From NCBI GenBank assembly GCA_900473685.1, contig UCNE01000015.1:186001-250000 (forward strand): a DNA stretch of 64,000 bases, read 5' to 3'. Both the position numbers and the translations under genes were made by a program. This DNA comes from Hyphomicrobiales bacterium (GTDB taxonomy: Bacteria > Pseudomonadota > Alphaproteobacteria > Rhizobiales > Rhizobiaceae). Shown here piece by piece: positions 53,395-62,208 of this stretch (position 1 is its first letter; every line of letters begins with the position of its first letter). Under the pieces are notes generated by a model. The model did no database searches and was not told where the DNA came from. It saw nothing but the letters and a program-made list of their open reading frames with translations.

Positions 53395-54690
53395 TCAATT
53401 CGACGGCGTATTCTGCGCCCGCAGCGGGTCTCTCTCGCTTTGCAGCGTGCCGCCGACGTCTCCGGGTTTCCGCTTCGGTACGGATTTCATGTTTCCGGAC
53501 AGAAGATCCACAGGCGTCGCAACGGTGGTTGCAGCGACCTTGCCGACGGTGTTGACGGTGCCGGCAACCAGGGCGGTGATGCCATCGCCGAGGCCTACGT
53601 CGGAATCCGTCAGCGTCTGGCCAGTAACAAGCCGCTGACCGATCAACTGCACGATTTCTGGGCTTTCGGCGAATTTTCCGTGGTTGAGGCGGTCGGTGGA
53701 TTTCACCTTGGTCAGGTCGACAACGGTGATGCCGGCCTCTTCGAGCTTGCTTCTATAGGGCTCTTCGGCGGGATTGATCTGCCCCAGCCGTTGCACGTCG
53801 CCGGAAATATAACGCGACAACGCCAATGCGCGATCGTCCTGCGAGACGAAAATGGTGAAGTTCGGTTTGTTCTTGCCAAGCTCGGTCCATTGCCGGGAGA
53901 ACACGTCGACATCGATATCCGGCGAGGCGAGGATGACGTTCTCGATCTTTTTCGGCAGGCCGCCGTCACGGATCGCCATCTGACGGATCGATTCCATCGC
54001 CAGCCAGGTTCCCATCGAATGGGCAAGGATGGTGATATCCTTGATGTTCTTGTCCTCGACCAGCCCTTTCAGCGTGTTCTCCAGCGAGGTGCGCGAATAG
54101 TTCGTGCTTTCCTTGTCGTAATTATAATCGAACACCTTGGCGCGCGATGGCCAGGTGAAAAGAACCGGGGTCACGTCAGCGCCGGAATCGTGGACGATCT
54201 GGGCAAAACGGAAGACTGAATCCTCGTAGGTATTGTTGAAGCCATGGATGAAGACCATCGCATGGCCGCCACTGGAATGCGTGCGCACCCACTCATGGGC
54301 TTGCTGGACAGTTGCCACGGGCTGGACGCGGACGACCGCGAAATCGGTGGCTGGATTGGGGGGCAGCTTCTTCGGCCATTGCACGGTGCCCGAAACACGC
54401 GCCGTGCTGGGGGGGATGGACACCGCAACGTCGGTGATCGAGGGGTGGACGCTGCGTTCACCGGAAAACAGGGTGGCCGGATCGTCGGAAGGTTGCCGGC
54501 TGGTCGCCACCAGCATGTTGACGACGGAATTTCCCTTGGGCTCGGCGGCTATATTGAGGGGCTGCATCACCCCTTTGACATGGCCGCCACAGGCAGTGAG
54601 CGCCACAACAAGCGGTAGAGTGATGGCAAGGCGCCGGAAAAAGCCCCAGGATGAAGACGTCGCAGGCCTGCTGATCGATGCTGAGGTCAT
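53395..54690 (-). CDS. Lipoprotein alpha/beta hydrolase (DUF900)
   Basis: The 431-aa protein has a lipoprotein signal with lipobox LTAC near residue 33. The hydrolase part contains HAMVFIHGFNNTYEDSVFRFAQI (oxyanion region), FTWPSRAKVFDYNYDKEST, and the nucleophile elbow ILAHSMGTWLAMESIRQ, all DUF900 signatures. A conserved Asp (SPDIDVDVF) could complete the triad. It should be tethered to the membrane, facing the periplasm. The C-terminal 80 residues are Thr/Val-rich. GGAAG precedes the ATG at 54690. Confidence 0.88.
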   Translation of the reverse strand: MTSASISRPATSSSWGFFRRLAITLPLVVALTACGGHVKGVMQPLNIAAEPKGNSVVNMLVATSRQPSDDPATLFSGERSVHPSITDVAVSIPPSTARVSGTVQWPKKLPPNPATDFAVVRVQPVATVQQAHEWVRTHSSGGHAMVFIHGFNNTYEDSVFRFAQIVHDSGADVTPVLFTWPSRAKVFDYNYDKESTNYSRTSLENTLKGLVEDKNIKDITILAHSMGTWLAMESIRQMAIRDGGLPKKIENVILASPDIDVDVFSRQWTELGKNKPNFTIFVSQDDRALALSRYISGDVQRLGQINPAEEPYRSKLEEAGITVVDLTKVKSTDRLNHGKFAESPEIVQLIGQRLVTGQTLTDSDVGLGDGITALVAGTVNTVGKVAATTVATPVDLLSGNMKSVPKRKPGDVGGTLQSERDPLRAQNTPSN

Positions 54691-54928
54691 GGATACGCTT
54701 CCAACAAAAACACAAGATTTGACAAGGCAGCCTGCAATTCTGACGTGAAGAGAGTCCACAGTCGGCCCTCGCCGTCAAGACTGAACCAGACAACCTGGCC
54801 GCTCAGGCCTATCCATGACACAGGTTCATATTGTATTTTTGACACAGCCCAGGTGAGGCCTGTGACCCGGACTGGTACAACGCTGGTGCTGTACTTCGGC
54901 TTTACTTTGGTCGAGTGGCCGGCCGCGC

Positions 54929-55171
54929 CTATCCCGACAGGCCCTGCAATCCCAAAGCCGCATTTCGGCGCAGATCCGCGATCGCAATCCTTAGTTCCGG
55001 CTCTTCCCATCCCGCCGCCAGGCCGCTTTCGACCAGCTTTGCCTCGACGTCCTCCTCCGTCAGGGATGCTTCGTTCGACAAGTGTTCGAGCGCTGTTTGC
55101 AGCGCTTCTTCACAGTCGAGGGCGCGTTCCGGATGACCGATGGGGCGTTTGGGGGATGCGATATAAGTCAT
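54929..55171 (-). CDS. Small hypothetical protein
   Basis: The 80-aa acidic protein contains ERALDCEEALQTALEHL and LTEEDVEAKLVESGLAAGW, suggesting a compact helical fold. The ATG at 55171 is eight bases from GGAG; the ATG at 55177 is too close to it. I do not recognise the family. The sequence is well balanced for a real gene and the ribosome site is strong. Confidence 0.68.
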   Translation of the reverse strand: MTYIASPKRPIGHPERALDCEEALQTALEHLSNEASLTEEDVEAKLVESGLAAGWEEPELRIAIADLRRNAALGLQGLSG

Positions 55172-55674
55172 GCTCATTTCTCCTTGGCGGTGGCATAGGG
55201 CCGTGCTGGAAATTCGCTGGAAGCCGACTGTCGATTGCCCTGATGGTGTAACGCAGACGCGCGCCTGCGCAAAGCTGAACTTGATGCAATCGAGGCGCCG
55301 CGCTTGCAAACGCCAGACATGGGATGAACCTGTTACAGAACAGTGCCGGGTTGCCCATCGATCAGATATCATCGTGGAGGCCGCGTGCAGTCAATCCGCC
55401 GGGAAGAAGCCATCCCTGTCACACCACGTTTCCTGCGAGGTGTTGCGAGCCCTACGCACCCAGCTTGGTTGCTTGTCCACAGGCAACCATCCCGCCAAAA
55501 GACGTAGGCGCGGTATGCTTTCCGCGAGCTGTCCTTAATCTGTTCAGCAACCGTTTCATGATTGTTTTCCATGGTACCATTTTTGGCCCTGTCAGGAGAA
55601 CGAAACCAGACTTGGGTTCGGTTGCCTTTGCTGGCGAAGTCTCCCTTCCACTACAGCCCGGTGCATGACACCCG
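55172..55674. other. Intergenic region without recognised gene
   Basis: This 500-bp stretch has several short open frames, none with a ribosome site. A minus-strand frame at 55369-55572 begins plausibly (MENNHETVAEQIKDSSRKAY) but loses protein-like composition later. No RNA gene or terminator seen. Confidence 0.4.
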
Positions 55675-55980
55675 TCATTTTACCGGCCGCACCAGTGATA
55701 CGACGCGTGGCTTGGAAGGCGCATCCAGCCATTCGATCCATTTGTCTCTTTCCTCAACCGTGTCGAAGAACCGCCAGCGTTTGTACTCGTCATCAGTGGC
55801 TTCCAGCATCTCGCCGATTGACGCCAGTTCCAAGGGTAGCGGCACCTCGTTGCCGTCGAAGCGGATAAAGTAAACACCCTCGGCAGCGAGGCGAATAACC
55901 TGGCCCGTTCCATAGCTTCCATCGGGGTCGTCGACCGTGAAGTACATGCCGGTCAAAGTGTCAAATACTGTTTTGCTCAT
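55675..55980 (-). CDS. Small acidic hypothetical protein
   Basis: The 101-aa protein reads as an all-beta start (MYFTVDDPDGSYGTGQVIRL, then GVYFIRFDG) with a helical second half containing EYKRWRFFDTVEERDKWIEWL. No signal peptide. The start at 55980 has CGGA upstream. The family is not recognised; the layout suggests a small beta-barrel with a helix. A longer frame upstream is not supported. Confidence 0.68.
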   Translation of the reverse strand: MSKTVFDTLTGMYFTVDDPDGSYGTGQVIRLAAEGVYFIRFDGNEVPLPLELASIGEMLEATDDEYKRWRFFDTVEERDKWIEWLDAPSKPRVVSLVRPVK

Positions 55981-56195
55981 GAGTTCCGAATGCCAACCAT
56001 CATAAAAATTCTCTGCCCGTGAAATTCGCCCAGACACGCGCCAAAGGCAAGGGCCAGTCTGCAGTCGGGGCCTCGCCACGAGGCACCACCAGACAATGTC
56101 ATTGCACTTGGAGCAGCTTATCGTTGATGCGTGCGGTTCGTCAGGGACGCAAGCGGAATGACTTGATCACATCAGCAGCTTAGTCAAAGAGAAAA

Positions 56196-56285
56196 TGGCG
56201 GACAGAGCGGGATTCGAACCCGCGATACGCTCTCACGTATACACACTTTCCAGGCGTGCGCCTTCAACCACTCGGCCACCTGTCC
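56196..56285 (-). tRNA. tRNA-Ser (anticodon GGA)
   Basis: This 90-nt class II tRNA starts GGACAGGTGGCCGAGTGG and ends CTCTGTCCGCCA with the CCA encoded. The anticodon stem CACGC/GTGTG encloses CTGGAAA, anticodon GGA. A long variable arm precedes the T-arm GCGGGTTCGAATCCCGC. Acceptor pairs fit, with a final G-T. Confidence 0.96.
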
Positions 56286-56558
56286 GTTTTGTCAATCGCA
56301 CCGGTGGTTGGGACCGATGGATCAGAGACAAGCGCTTGCTTTCTCTTGGGCCCGTTTGGCTGAGCCAAATCGGGGTGTCGCAGGGGGAAACCTGCGGACG
56401 GCGCGATATATACCGAGGAACTCGGTGGGATCAACTGATTTCTGACAGTTTTTTGACTTCTTGCGATCTGCACCTATGAAAAGGTGGGATTGCACTTCAT
56501 CGAGCCTGTGCTTATTGCTTGCGATGTCCGGTCAATACGGCCGGTTTGTGGAGGCGGA

Positions 56559-56876
56559 ATGCGGTTTTTGCTGCGGTTTGCGAGTTTTCTGGCCCTGGTC
56601 ATGGGCGTTCTTGTCGCATCCGTCGATGCCATCCAGTCGGTCTCGGCATCCCAGCCGGTGTTGACGTCCTTGGCGGTCGCGTTAGCGGCTGGGGGCGGCT
56701 CGACGCAGTCGCTGGTGCAGAGCCTGGAGCGCCCGCATACGAATGTTGCCTTTCTCGATCCGGTGATCCGCTGGTCGCTGCAGCAGCCAGCCTTTGCATT
56801 CCTGCTGCTGATTGCGCTGCTGCTTTGGGTAATTGCCTACAAGCGCCCGCCGGCCGCCGGCAGGTTCTCTGCCTGA
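56559..56876 (+). CDS. Small two-helix membrane protein
   Basis: The 105-aa protein has two hydrophobic segments, MRFLLRFASFLALVMGVLVA at the front and FAFLLLIALLLWVIAYKRP at the end. Between them is a polar loop of about 50 residues rich in Ser and Ala. GGAGGCGGA lies directly before the ATG. The first helix may be a signal anchor. I do not recognise the family. Confidence 0.72.
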   Translation: MRFLLRFASFLALVMGVLVASVDAIQSVSASQPVLTSLAVALAAGGGSTQSLVQSLERPHTNVAFLDPVIRWSLQQPAFAFLLLIALLLWVIAYKRPPAAGRFSA

Positions 56877-57096
56877 ACGCTTCCATGCAGGTTTTGCGCA
56901 CGCAGCGCGTATTGCCGATGGACTGGTTCCATTCGGCATTCACCGCATGGCGAAAAGGACACAGTGCCCGGGAAACCAAGCGTTCGCGGGCATTTCAGTG
57001 ATTGCAAACATGCCGGTTCTGGACTAATTGAAACTTGATTATAAAAAGTAGGTTTTAATTCCAGCCAGCAGCAGATGCTGTCTCCATCGAGACCCA

Positions 57097-57981
57097 ATGA
57101 CCTTTCAACCGCGCATGAACAACAGAATTTCCGGTTTTTCCGTCATCGGCGGGCTGAACCGGCGCGCGTGGAATGGCATTGTCGCCGATCTCTGGGATGT
57201 CGAATGCGCGCCGGCCGCTGGTGGGTTTTATGTCGCCGACGACCCGCGGCTGTTCATCGTGCTCGATGCCAAGGGCGGTGGCCGGCGCAATATCCGGCTG
57301 CGGCAGACACAGCAGGCTGTTGCACAAGACAGCCGCCGGCAGGTCATTTCCTACATTCCGGCCGGAATGGAGCTCTGGGCGGAAATGGTTGACGTGAGCT
57401 ATGTCCGTCATCTCGATCTGCATTTCAACGCCGATATCCTCAGCCGCCGGCTGATGGAAGACCTTGATGCCCGCAAGCTGGAAACACCGCGGCTGATGTT
57501 TTCCGAGCCGCGTTTCCTGGCGCTGGCCGAACTGATCGCTGCCGAATGCACCAATCCGCAACCGCTGCACGATCTCTACGGCGATGGCCTTTCGGTGGCG
57601 CTGTTTGTCGACGTCATGAAGTTGGGCCCGGTGCGAACGCGCAAGCGCAGCGAACTCGCCTCCTGGCAGTTGCGCCGGTCGATCGACTATATCGAGGAAA
57701 ACTGCCTGCGCGGCATCCGGCTGGAAGAGCTGGCGGCATTGACCGGCCTGTCGCAATCCTATTTCAGCCATGCCTTCAAGGCCTCGACCGGCCTGCCACC
57801 CCACCAGTGGCAGATGAAGGCCCGCATCGAGCGCGCCAAGCAGCTGATGCTCAGGGGTGAATTGCCGATGAGCGTCGTTGCTGCCGAGACCGGCTTTGCC
57901 GATCAGGCACACTTTAGCCGCGTGTTCCGCAAGACCGTTGGTGCGGCGCCAGCAGCCTGGGCAAAAAGTCAGCGGTCCTGA
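57097..57981 (+). CDS. AraC family transcriptional regulator
   Basis: The 294-aa regulator has a ligand-binding N-terminal part and a C-terminal AraC/XylS domain with two helix-turn-helix motifs: GIRLEELAALTGLSQSYFSHAFK, then MSVVAAETGFADQAHFSRVFRK. It lies 181 bases upstream of the TonB-dependent receptor on the same strand, the arrangement known for siderophore-responsive activators such as PchR. Activation of the receptor gene when its siderophore is present is a reasonable inference. The ATG at 57097 has only a weak ribosome site; 57115 is an alternative. Confidence 0.9.
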   Translation: MTFQPRMNNRISGFSVIGGLNRRAWNGIVADLWDVECAPAAGGFYVADDPRLFIVLDAKGGGRRNIRLRQTQQAVAQDSRRQVISYIPAGMELWAEMVDVSYVRHLDLHFNADILSRRLMEDLDARKLETPRLMFSEPRFLALAELIAAECTNPQPLHDLYGDGLSVALFVDVMKLGPVRTRKRSELASWQLRRSIDYIEENCLRGIRLEELAALTGLSQSYFSHAFKASTGLPPHQWQMKARIERAKQLMLRGELPMSVVAAETGFADQAHFSRVFRKTVGAAPAAWAKSQRS

Positions 57982-58162
57982 GCATTTGCGCTTTGCTTGA
58001 GCATAACGCGGAATATGGACCAGAATCGTTCAAGAACCGCAGTCAGAAACAATCCGAACCCATGATAGTTGAGTTAAAGACTCCGCTTATATTTGTGGAA
58101 ATACAGGATTGCGTACCGCCGATGGGGAAGCGCGCCTGGTTTCAAGCTGGGGTGATGAATTC

Positions 58163-60334
58163 ATGCAGATCACGGGGACTGGTCTTAACCGGGTGTTGAT
58201 GGCGAGCGCGGCGGTTGCGGCAATTGCCGTCTCGCAGCCGGCCTATGCGCAAGAAGCGGCAACGGGAAGCGCCACGACACTGGAGCGCCTGACTGTCGAG
58301 GGCGGCAAGGGCGGCAAGCCCAGCGAGGGCGACGCCACCGGCCCGCTCGATGGCTATGTGCCGAAGGCAACGGGTACGGGATCGAAGACCGCAACGCCGG
58401 TTTCGGAAATTCCACAATCGGTGTCGATTATCGGCCGCAAGGAGCTGGACGATCGGGGCGTCGTCACCAAGATCGATGAGGCGCTGCGCTACACCGCCGG
58501 TGTTTCCACCGAGCCTTTCGGCAGCGACCCGGACACCGACTGGTTCTACATCCGCGGCTTCGATGCCACCCAGACCGGCGTCTTCCTCGATGGTCTGAAC
58601 CTCTATTCCTATGGCTTCGGCGGTTTCCAGACGGACGCCTACATGATGGAACGTGTCGAGATCCTGAAAGGCCCGGCCTCCGTTCTCTATGGTGGCTCGA
58701 ACCCTGGCGGTATCGTTGATCTGGTGCGCAAGCGCCCGCAGGCGGAATCGGCCTATTTCACGGAAATCGGTATCAACAATTTCGGCAACGCCTTCTTCGG
58801 TTTCGATGCCAACGACAAGCTGAATGCTGACGGCACGATAACCTACCGGATTACGGGCAAGGTCGCAGGCGGCGACAATTATTCGGACTATTCCGAGGAT
58901 TTGCGCGGTTTCATCATGCCGCAGATCACCTACGCGCCGGATGATGCGACATCGCTGACGGTGTATGCGATCGCCTCAGCCTTCGACCAGACGCATGTCG
59001 GTAACGGCTTCCTGCCCTATCAGGGCACGGTGACCAACGCACCGTTCGGCAAGATCGACCGCGACCTGTTCACCGGTGAGCCGGATCACGATTTTGGCCG
59101 CTACGACCAGCAGATGTTCGGTTACGAATTCAGCCACGAATTCGACAATGGCTGGAAGCTCTCGCAGAACCTGCGCTACAGCCATCTCGATAAGGCCGAA
59201 GAGCTGGTTTATCCCTACGCTTACACCGCGGCCTACGATCTGGCCCGTCTCGGCTTCAAGCATGATACATCGGTTGACAGTTTCAGTGTCGACAACCGGG
59301 CTGAAAAGGAATTCTCGACCGGGCCTCTCAATCATTCGCTGCTGCTCGGCCTCGATTACAAGAACTTCAAGATCGACCAGACCCAGGCTTCAGCATTTCC
59401 GGCTCCGGATCTGGATCCAACGAACCCGATTTATGGCGGTGGTCCGCTGGTTTATGGCGCCCCCTATCTCGACGGTGTGACGCGGATGAAGCAGACCGGC
59501 ATTTATGCGCAGGATCAGGTCCGGTTCGGCGATGGATGGCTGCTCACGCTGAACGGCCGCTACGACTATGTCGATATCGACAATGCTTCCCGGCTTGCCA
59601 CCGGCTCCTACAGCACCACGGATAGCGCGGTGAGCGGCCGTGCCGGTCTTGCCTATGAGTTCGACAATGGCCTGACGCCGTATGTTTCGGCCGCGACCTT
59701 CTTCAATCCTCTGGTCGGAACGTCCTTCACGGGCGGCGCGCTTGAGCCGGAAGATGGCCATCAGATCGAAGGCGGCATCAAGTACGAGCCGACTTTCATC
59801 GATGGCCTGTTCACGGCCTCGGTCTATCATATCGTCAAGAAAAACGTGGCGCTCACCCGCCCCGATTTCCTGCAGGAACAGCTTGGCGAAGTGACCTCCA
59901 CCGGTCTGGAACTGGAAGGCAAGGTCAATCTCAATCAGAACTGGAGGCTGATCGGCTCCTATACCTACAACGATCTGGAGATCACAGAAGATCTCAATGC
60001 GGCGCTGATCGGCAACCGGCCTTATCTGATCCCGGAACATCAGGCGGCTCTGTGGGTCGAGTATCTCGTGACGGATGGTGCGATGGAAGGTGTCAGCATC
60101 GGTGGTGGCCTGCGCTATCAGGGCGAGTCTTTCGCCGATATGGCAAACACTGCCAAGGTTCCGGATGCCGTGGTTGCCGATGCGGCCATCCGCTACGAAA
60201 AGAACGGCTGGGGTGCGGCGCTCAACGTCACCAACCTGTTCGACAAGGAATACGTCAAGGGTTGCCAGGGGCTGTTCACCTGCGGCTACGGTGACCAGCG
60301 GACTGTGACCTTGAAGCTCAGCAAGTCCTGGTAA
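58163..60334 (+). CDS. TonB-dependent siderophore receptor
   Basis: The 723-aa outer membrane receptor has a signal peptide ending AYA|QEA. The plug domain shows the TonB-box-like TTLERLTVEG, EIPQSVSIIGRKELDD, the DWFYIRGFDATQTGVFLDG segment and ERVEILKGPASVLYGGSNPGG. A 22-strand barrel follows, with NVTNLFDKEYVKGC and a terminal aromatic residue (LKLSKSW). This is the ferrichrome/FhuA-FoxA-type class. The ATG at 58163 is eight bases from a GGGGTGAT. Iron (Fur/RirA-type) control is likely but no clear box was found. Confidence 0.93.
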   Translation: MQITGTGLNRVLMASAAVAAIAVSQPAYAQEAATGSATTLERLTVEGGKGGKPSEGDATGPLDGYVPKATGTGSKTATPVSEIPQSVSIIGRKELDDRGVVTKIDEALRYTAGVSTEPFGSDPDTDWFYIRGFDATQTGVFLDGLNLYSYGFGGFQTDAYMMERVEILKGPASVLYGGSNPGGIVDLVRKRPQAESAYFTEIGINNFGNAFFGFDANDKLNADGTITYRITGKVAGGDNYSDYSEDLRGFIMPQITYAPDDATSLTVYAIASAFDQTHVGNGFLPYQGTVTNAPFGKIDRDLFTGEPDHDFGRYDQQMFGYEFSHEFDNGWKLSQNLRYSHLDKAEELVYPYAYTAAYDLARLGFKHDTSVDSFSVDNRAEKEFSTGPLNHSLLLGLDYKNFKIDQTQASAFPAPDLDPTNPIYGGGPLVYGAPYLDGVTRMKQTGIYAQDQVRFGDGWLLTLNGRYDYVDIDNASRLATGSYSTTDSAVSGRAGLAYEFDNGLTPYVSAATFFNPLVGTSFTGGALEPEDGHQIEGGIKYEPTFIDGLFTASVYHIVKKNVALTRPDFLQEQLGEVTSTGLELEGKVNLNQNWRLIGSYTYNDLEITEDLNAALIGNRPYLIPEHQAALWVEYLVTDGAMEGVSIGGGLRYQGESFADMANTAKVPDAVVADAAIRYEKNGWGAALNVTNLFDKEYVKGCQGLFTCGYGDQRTVTLKLSKSW

Positions 60335-60357
60335 GTCCGGGTTGAATGAAAATATCG

Positions 60358-60389
60358 AAAGCCGCGGCGCTCTGGTGCCGCGGCTTTTT
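60358..60389 (+). terminator. Terminator of siderophore receptor gene
   Basis: AAAGCCGCGGC and GCCGCGGCTTT pair around an eight-base loop and are followed by TT and a T-rich stretch. It starts 23 bases after the stop. Confidence 0.9.
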
Positions 60390-60643
60390 CATTTGCAGCG
60401 AGTGCAGTTGCCTAAATGGTGATGCCGGTTCACCGGTCAATTCAATGATTTTGCCGGGTTTTTGAGCCATTTACCTTTTTTTACCAATTGAAAAATTTCG
60501 GGTGAATTTTGCTTTGAGGCATGCAAGGATGCGCGCCAGCCAAACATCCCCAAAAAGGGGAGTGGTGGTTCCGCAGACATGCTCCCGAAAGAGGAGCTTG
60601 CGGGAGGACCCAACAAGATCAATAGCAACAACAGGGCTGCACA
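60390..60643. other. Upstream region of BMP-type binding protein gene
   Basis: It contains a small hairpin (GCTCC/GGAGC) near 60581 and must carry the promoter. I looked for a purine riboswitch because of the nucleoside-type transporter and saw no conserved core. Confidence 0.4.
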
Positions 60644-61636
60644 ATGAAAAAAACCCTCCTCGGTCTCTTTGCCTTTTCGATGATGTCGGCCACGGCTCTT
60701 GCTGCCGACGTCAAGCCGGCGCTCATTTTCGATCTCGGCGGCAAGTTCGACAAATCCTTCAACGAAGCAGCCTTCAACGGCGCGGAAAAATTCAAGACCG
60801 AAACCGGCATTGAATACCGCGAGTTCGAAATCAGCAACGACGCCCAGCGCGAACAGGCGTTGCGCCGCTTCGCTGGCGACGGCAACAATCCGATCGTGGT
60901 TGTCGGCTTCAACTGGGCGCCGCCGCTGGAGAAGCTGTCGGCCGAATATCCGGACACCAAGTTCGCCATCATCGACACCGTCGTTGAAAAGCCGAACGTC
61001 AAGTCGATCGTCTTCAAGGAGCAGGAAGGCTCGTATCTCGTCGGCGTTCTCGCCGGTCTCGCTTCCAAGTCGAAGACCGTCAGCTTCGTCGGCGGCATGG
61101 ATGTTCCGTTGATCCACAAATTCGCTTGTGGCTACATCGGTGGCGCCAAGTCCACCGGTGCTGACGTCAAGGTGCTCGAAGCCTATACCGGCACGACGCC
61201 GGATGCCTGGAACGACCCGGTCAAGGGCGGCGAAATCGCCAAGTCGCAGATTGATCAGGGTTCTGACGTCGTCTATCACGCTGCCGGCGGTACCGGCGTT
61301 GGCGTGCTGCAGGCGGCCGCAGATGCTGGCAAGCTCGGCATCGGCGTCGATTCGAACCAGAATGGCCTTCAGCCTGGCAAAGTCCTGACCTCGATGCTGA
61401 AGCGCGTCGACGTTGCCGTCTATGAAGCCTTCAAGGCTGCCAAGGATGACAAGTTCGAGTTCGGCACGTCGAACCTCGGCCTCAAGGAAGATGGCGTCGG
61501 CTTTGCGCTCGACGACAACAACAAGGCGCTGATCACCCCGGACATGCTGACGGCGGTCGACAAGGTCAAGGCCGACATCATTGCCGGCACGGTTCAGGTT
61601 CATGACTACATGTCGGATGAAGCCTGCCCCTATTGA
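60644..61636 (+). CDS. BMP family nucleoside ABC substrate-binding protein
   Basis: The 330-aa periplasmic lipoprotein-like protein (signal MKKTLLGLFAFSMMSATALA|AD, no lipobox Cys, so soluble) belongs to the Bmp/PnrA family. Motifs are LGGKFDKSFNEAAFNGAEKF, the VVGFNWAPPLEKLS segment, EQEGSYLVGVLAGL, and VVYHAAGGTGVGVLQAAAD. These proteins bind purine nucleosides. Its ATPase and permease partners are encoded at 62209 onward; the slyX gene on the other strand and a terminator lie between. Confidence 0.92.
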   Translation: MKKTLLGLFAFSMMSATALAADVKPALIFDLGGKFDKSFNEAAFNGAEKFKTETGIEYREFEISNDAQREQALRRFAGDGNNPIVVVGFNWAPPLEKLSAEYPDTKFAIIDTVVEKPNVKSIVFKEQEGSYLVGVLAGLASKSKTVSFVGGMDVPLIHKFACGYIGGAKSTGADVKVLEAYTGTTPDAWNDPVKGGEIAKSQIDQGSDVVYHAAGGTGVGVLQAAADAGKLGIGVDSNQNGLQPGKVLTSMLKRVDVAVYEAFKAAKDDKFEFGTSNLGLKEDGVGFALDDNNKALITPDMLTAVDKVKADIIAGTVQVHDYMSDEACPY

Positions 61637-61655
61637 TCTCTAGGGATTGAATAAG

Positions 61656-61689
61656 AAAAGCCGCCGGTCCCCTGGTTCGGCGGCTTTTT
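61656..61689 (+). terminator. Terminator of BMP-type gene
   Basis: AAAAGCCGCCG and CGGCGGCTTTT pair around an 11-base loop, with a further T. It also has A residues on the left, so it may serve the convergent slyX gene too. Confidence 0.88.
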
Positions 61690-61717
61690 CGTGTCGTCAG
61701 GAAGAAAAATAGCCGGC

Positions 61718-61927
61718 TCAATAATGCGGCGGACGGGTATTTGCCGGTGCTTCCAGGCTCTGCTCCTCAAGGCTGAGGAAGCGCTCGGTCAGCCGGTCGA
61801 GCTTCGCCCTGACCTGCTCGACCACCGTCCATTGTTGCGTCAACTGGTCGGACAGTTCCTCGATCGTCTTTGCCTGATGCGCGATCGTTTCCTCGAGCCG
61901 GATCATACGTTCGCTGTCATTGCTCAT
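61718..61927 (-). CDS. slyX: SlyX family protein
   Basis: The 69-aa protein is a short coiled coil: MIRLEETIAHQAKTIEELSDQL, then TERFLSLEEQSLE, ending in the SlyX hallmark PPHY. The function of SlyX is unknown. AAGGA precedes the ATG at 61927. It sits between the two halves of the nucleoside ABC importer on the opposite strand. Confidence 0.9.
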   Translation of the reverse strand: MSNDSERMIRLEETIAHQAKTIEELSDQLTQQWTVVEQVRAKLDRLTERFLSLEEQSLEAPANTRPPHY

Positions 61928-62090
61928 GGTTTTTCCTTGCGGGAAGTCATTCGTTTGCATGCCTTTCCCTATCATATCCACATGATCGATAAAGTCTGAC
62001 GTTCGGCAATATTGCGTTTCGCGCGGAAGTGCGTAAATCGCGCTGGACTCTCCCGAATGAACTGGGAAGAGTAGACTGGCTTTCGATTTT

Positions 62091-62137
62091 TTGACTTACG
62101 CGTCCGAAATTCGATGCTAAACTTATACCAACTGGTA
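62091..62137 (+). promoter_or_regulatory. Promoter and palindromic operator of nucleoside importer
   Basis: TTGACT (62091-62096) and TGCTAA (62115-62120) form a promoter with an 18-base spacer. The palindrome TACCA-AC-TGGTA (62126-62137) covers the expected transcription start, a position that suits a repressor. The regulator is not in the window. Confidence 0.5.
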
Positions 62138-62208
62138 AAAAAATCGATGCCCGGACTGCCGCCGTCAAAGCGGAGAGAACCGGGCCGACTTGGGGAACAT
62201 GGGTCAAT

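Noticed and set aside
55369-55572. A 67-aa minus-strand frame starting MENNHETVAEQ
   Set aside because: No ribosome site and the second half loses protein-like composition.
60395-60643. A possible purine riboswitch before the BMP-type gene
   Set aside because: No conserved three-way junction or core sequence could be found; only a small unrelated hairpin.
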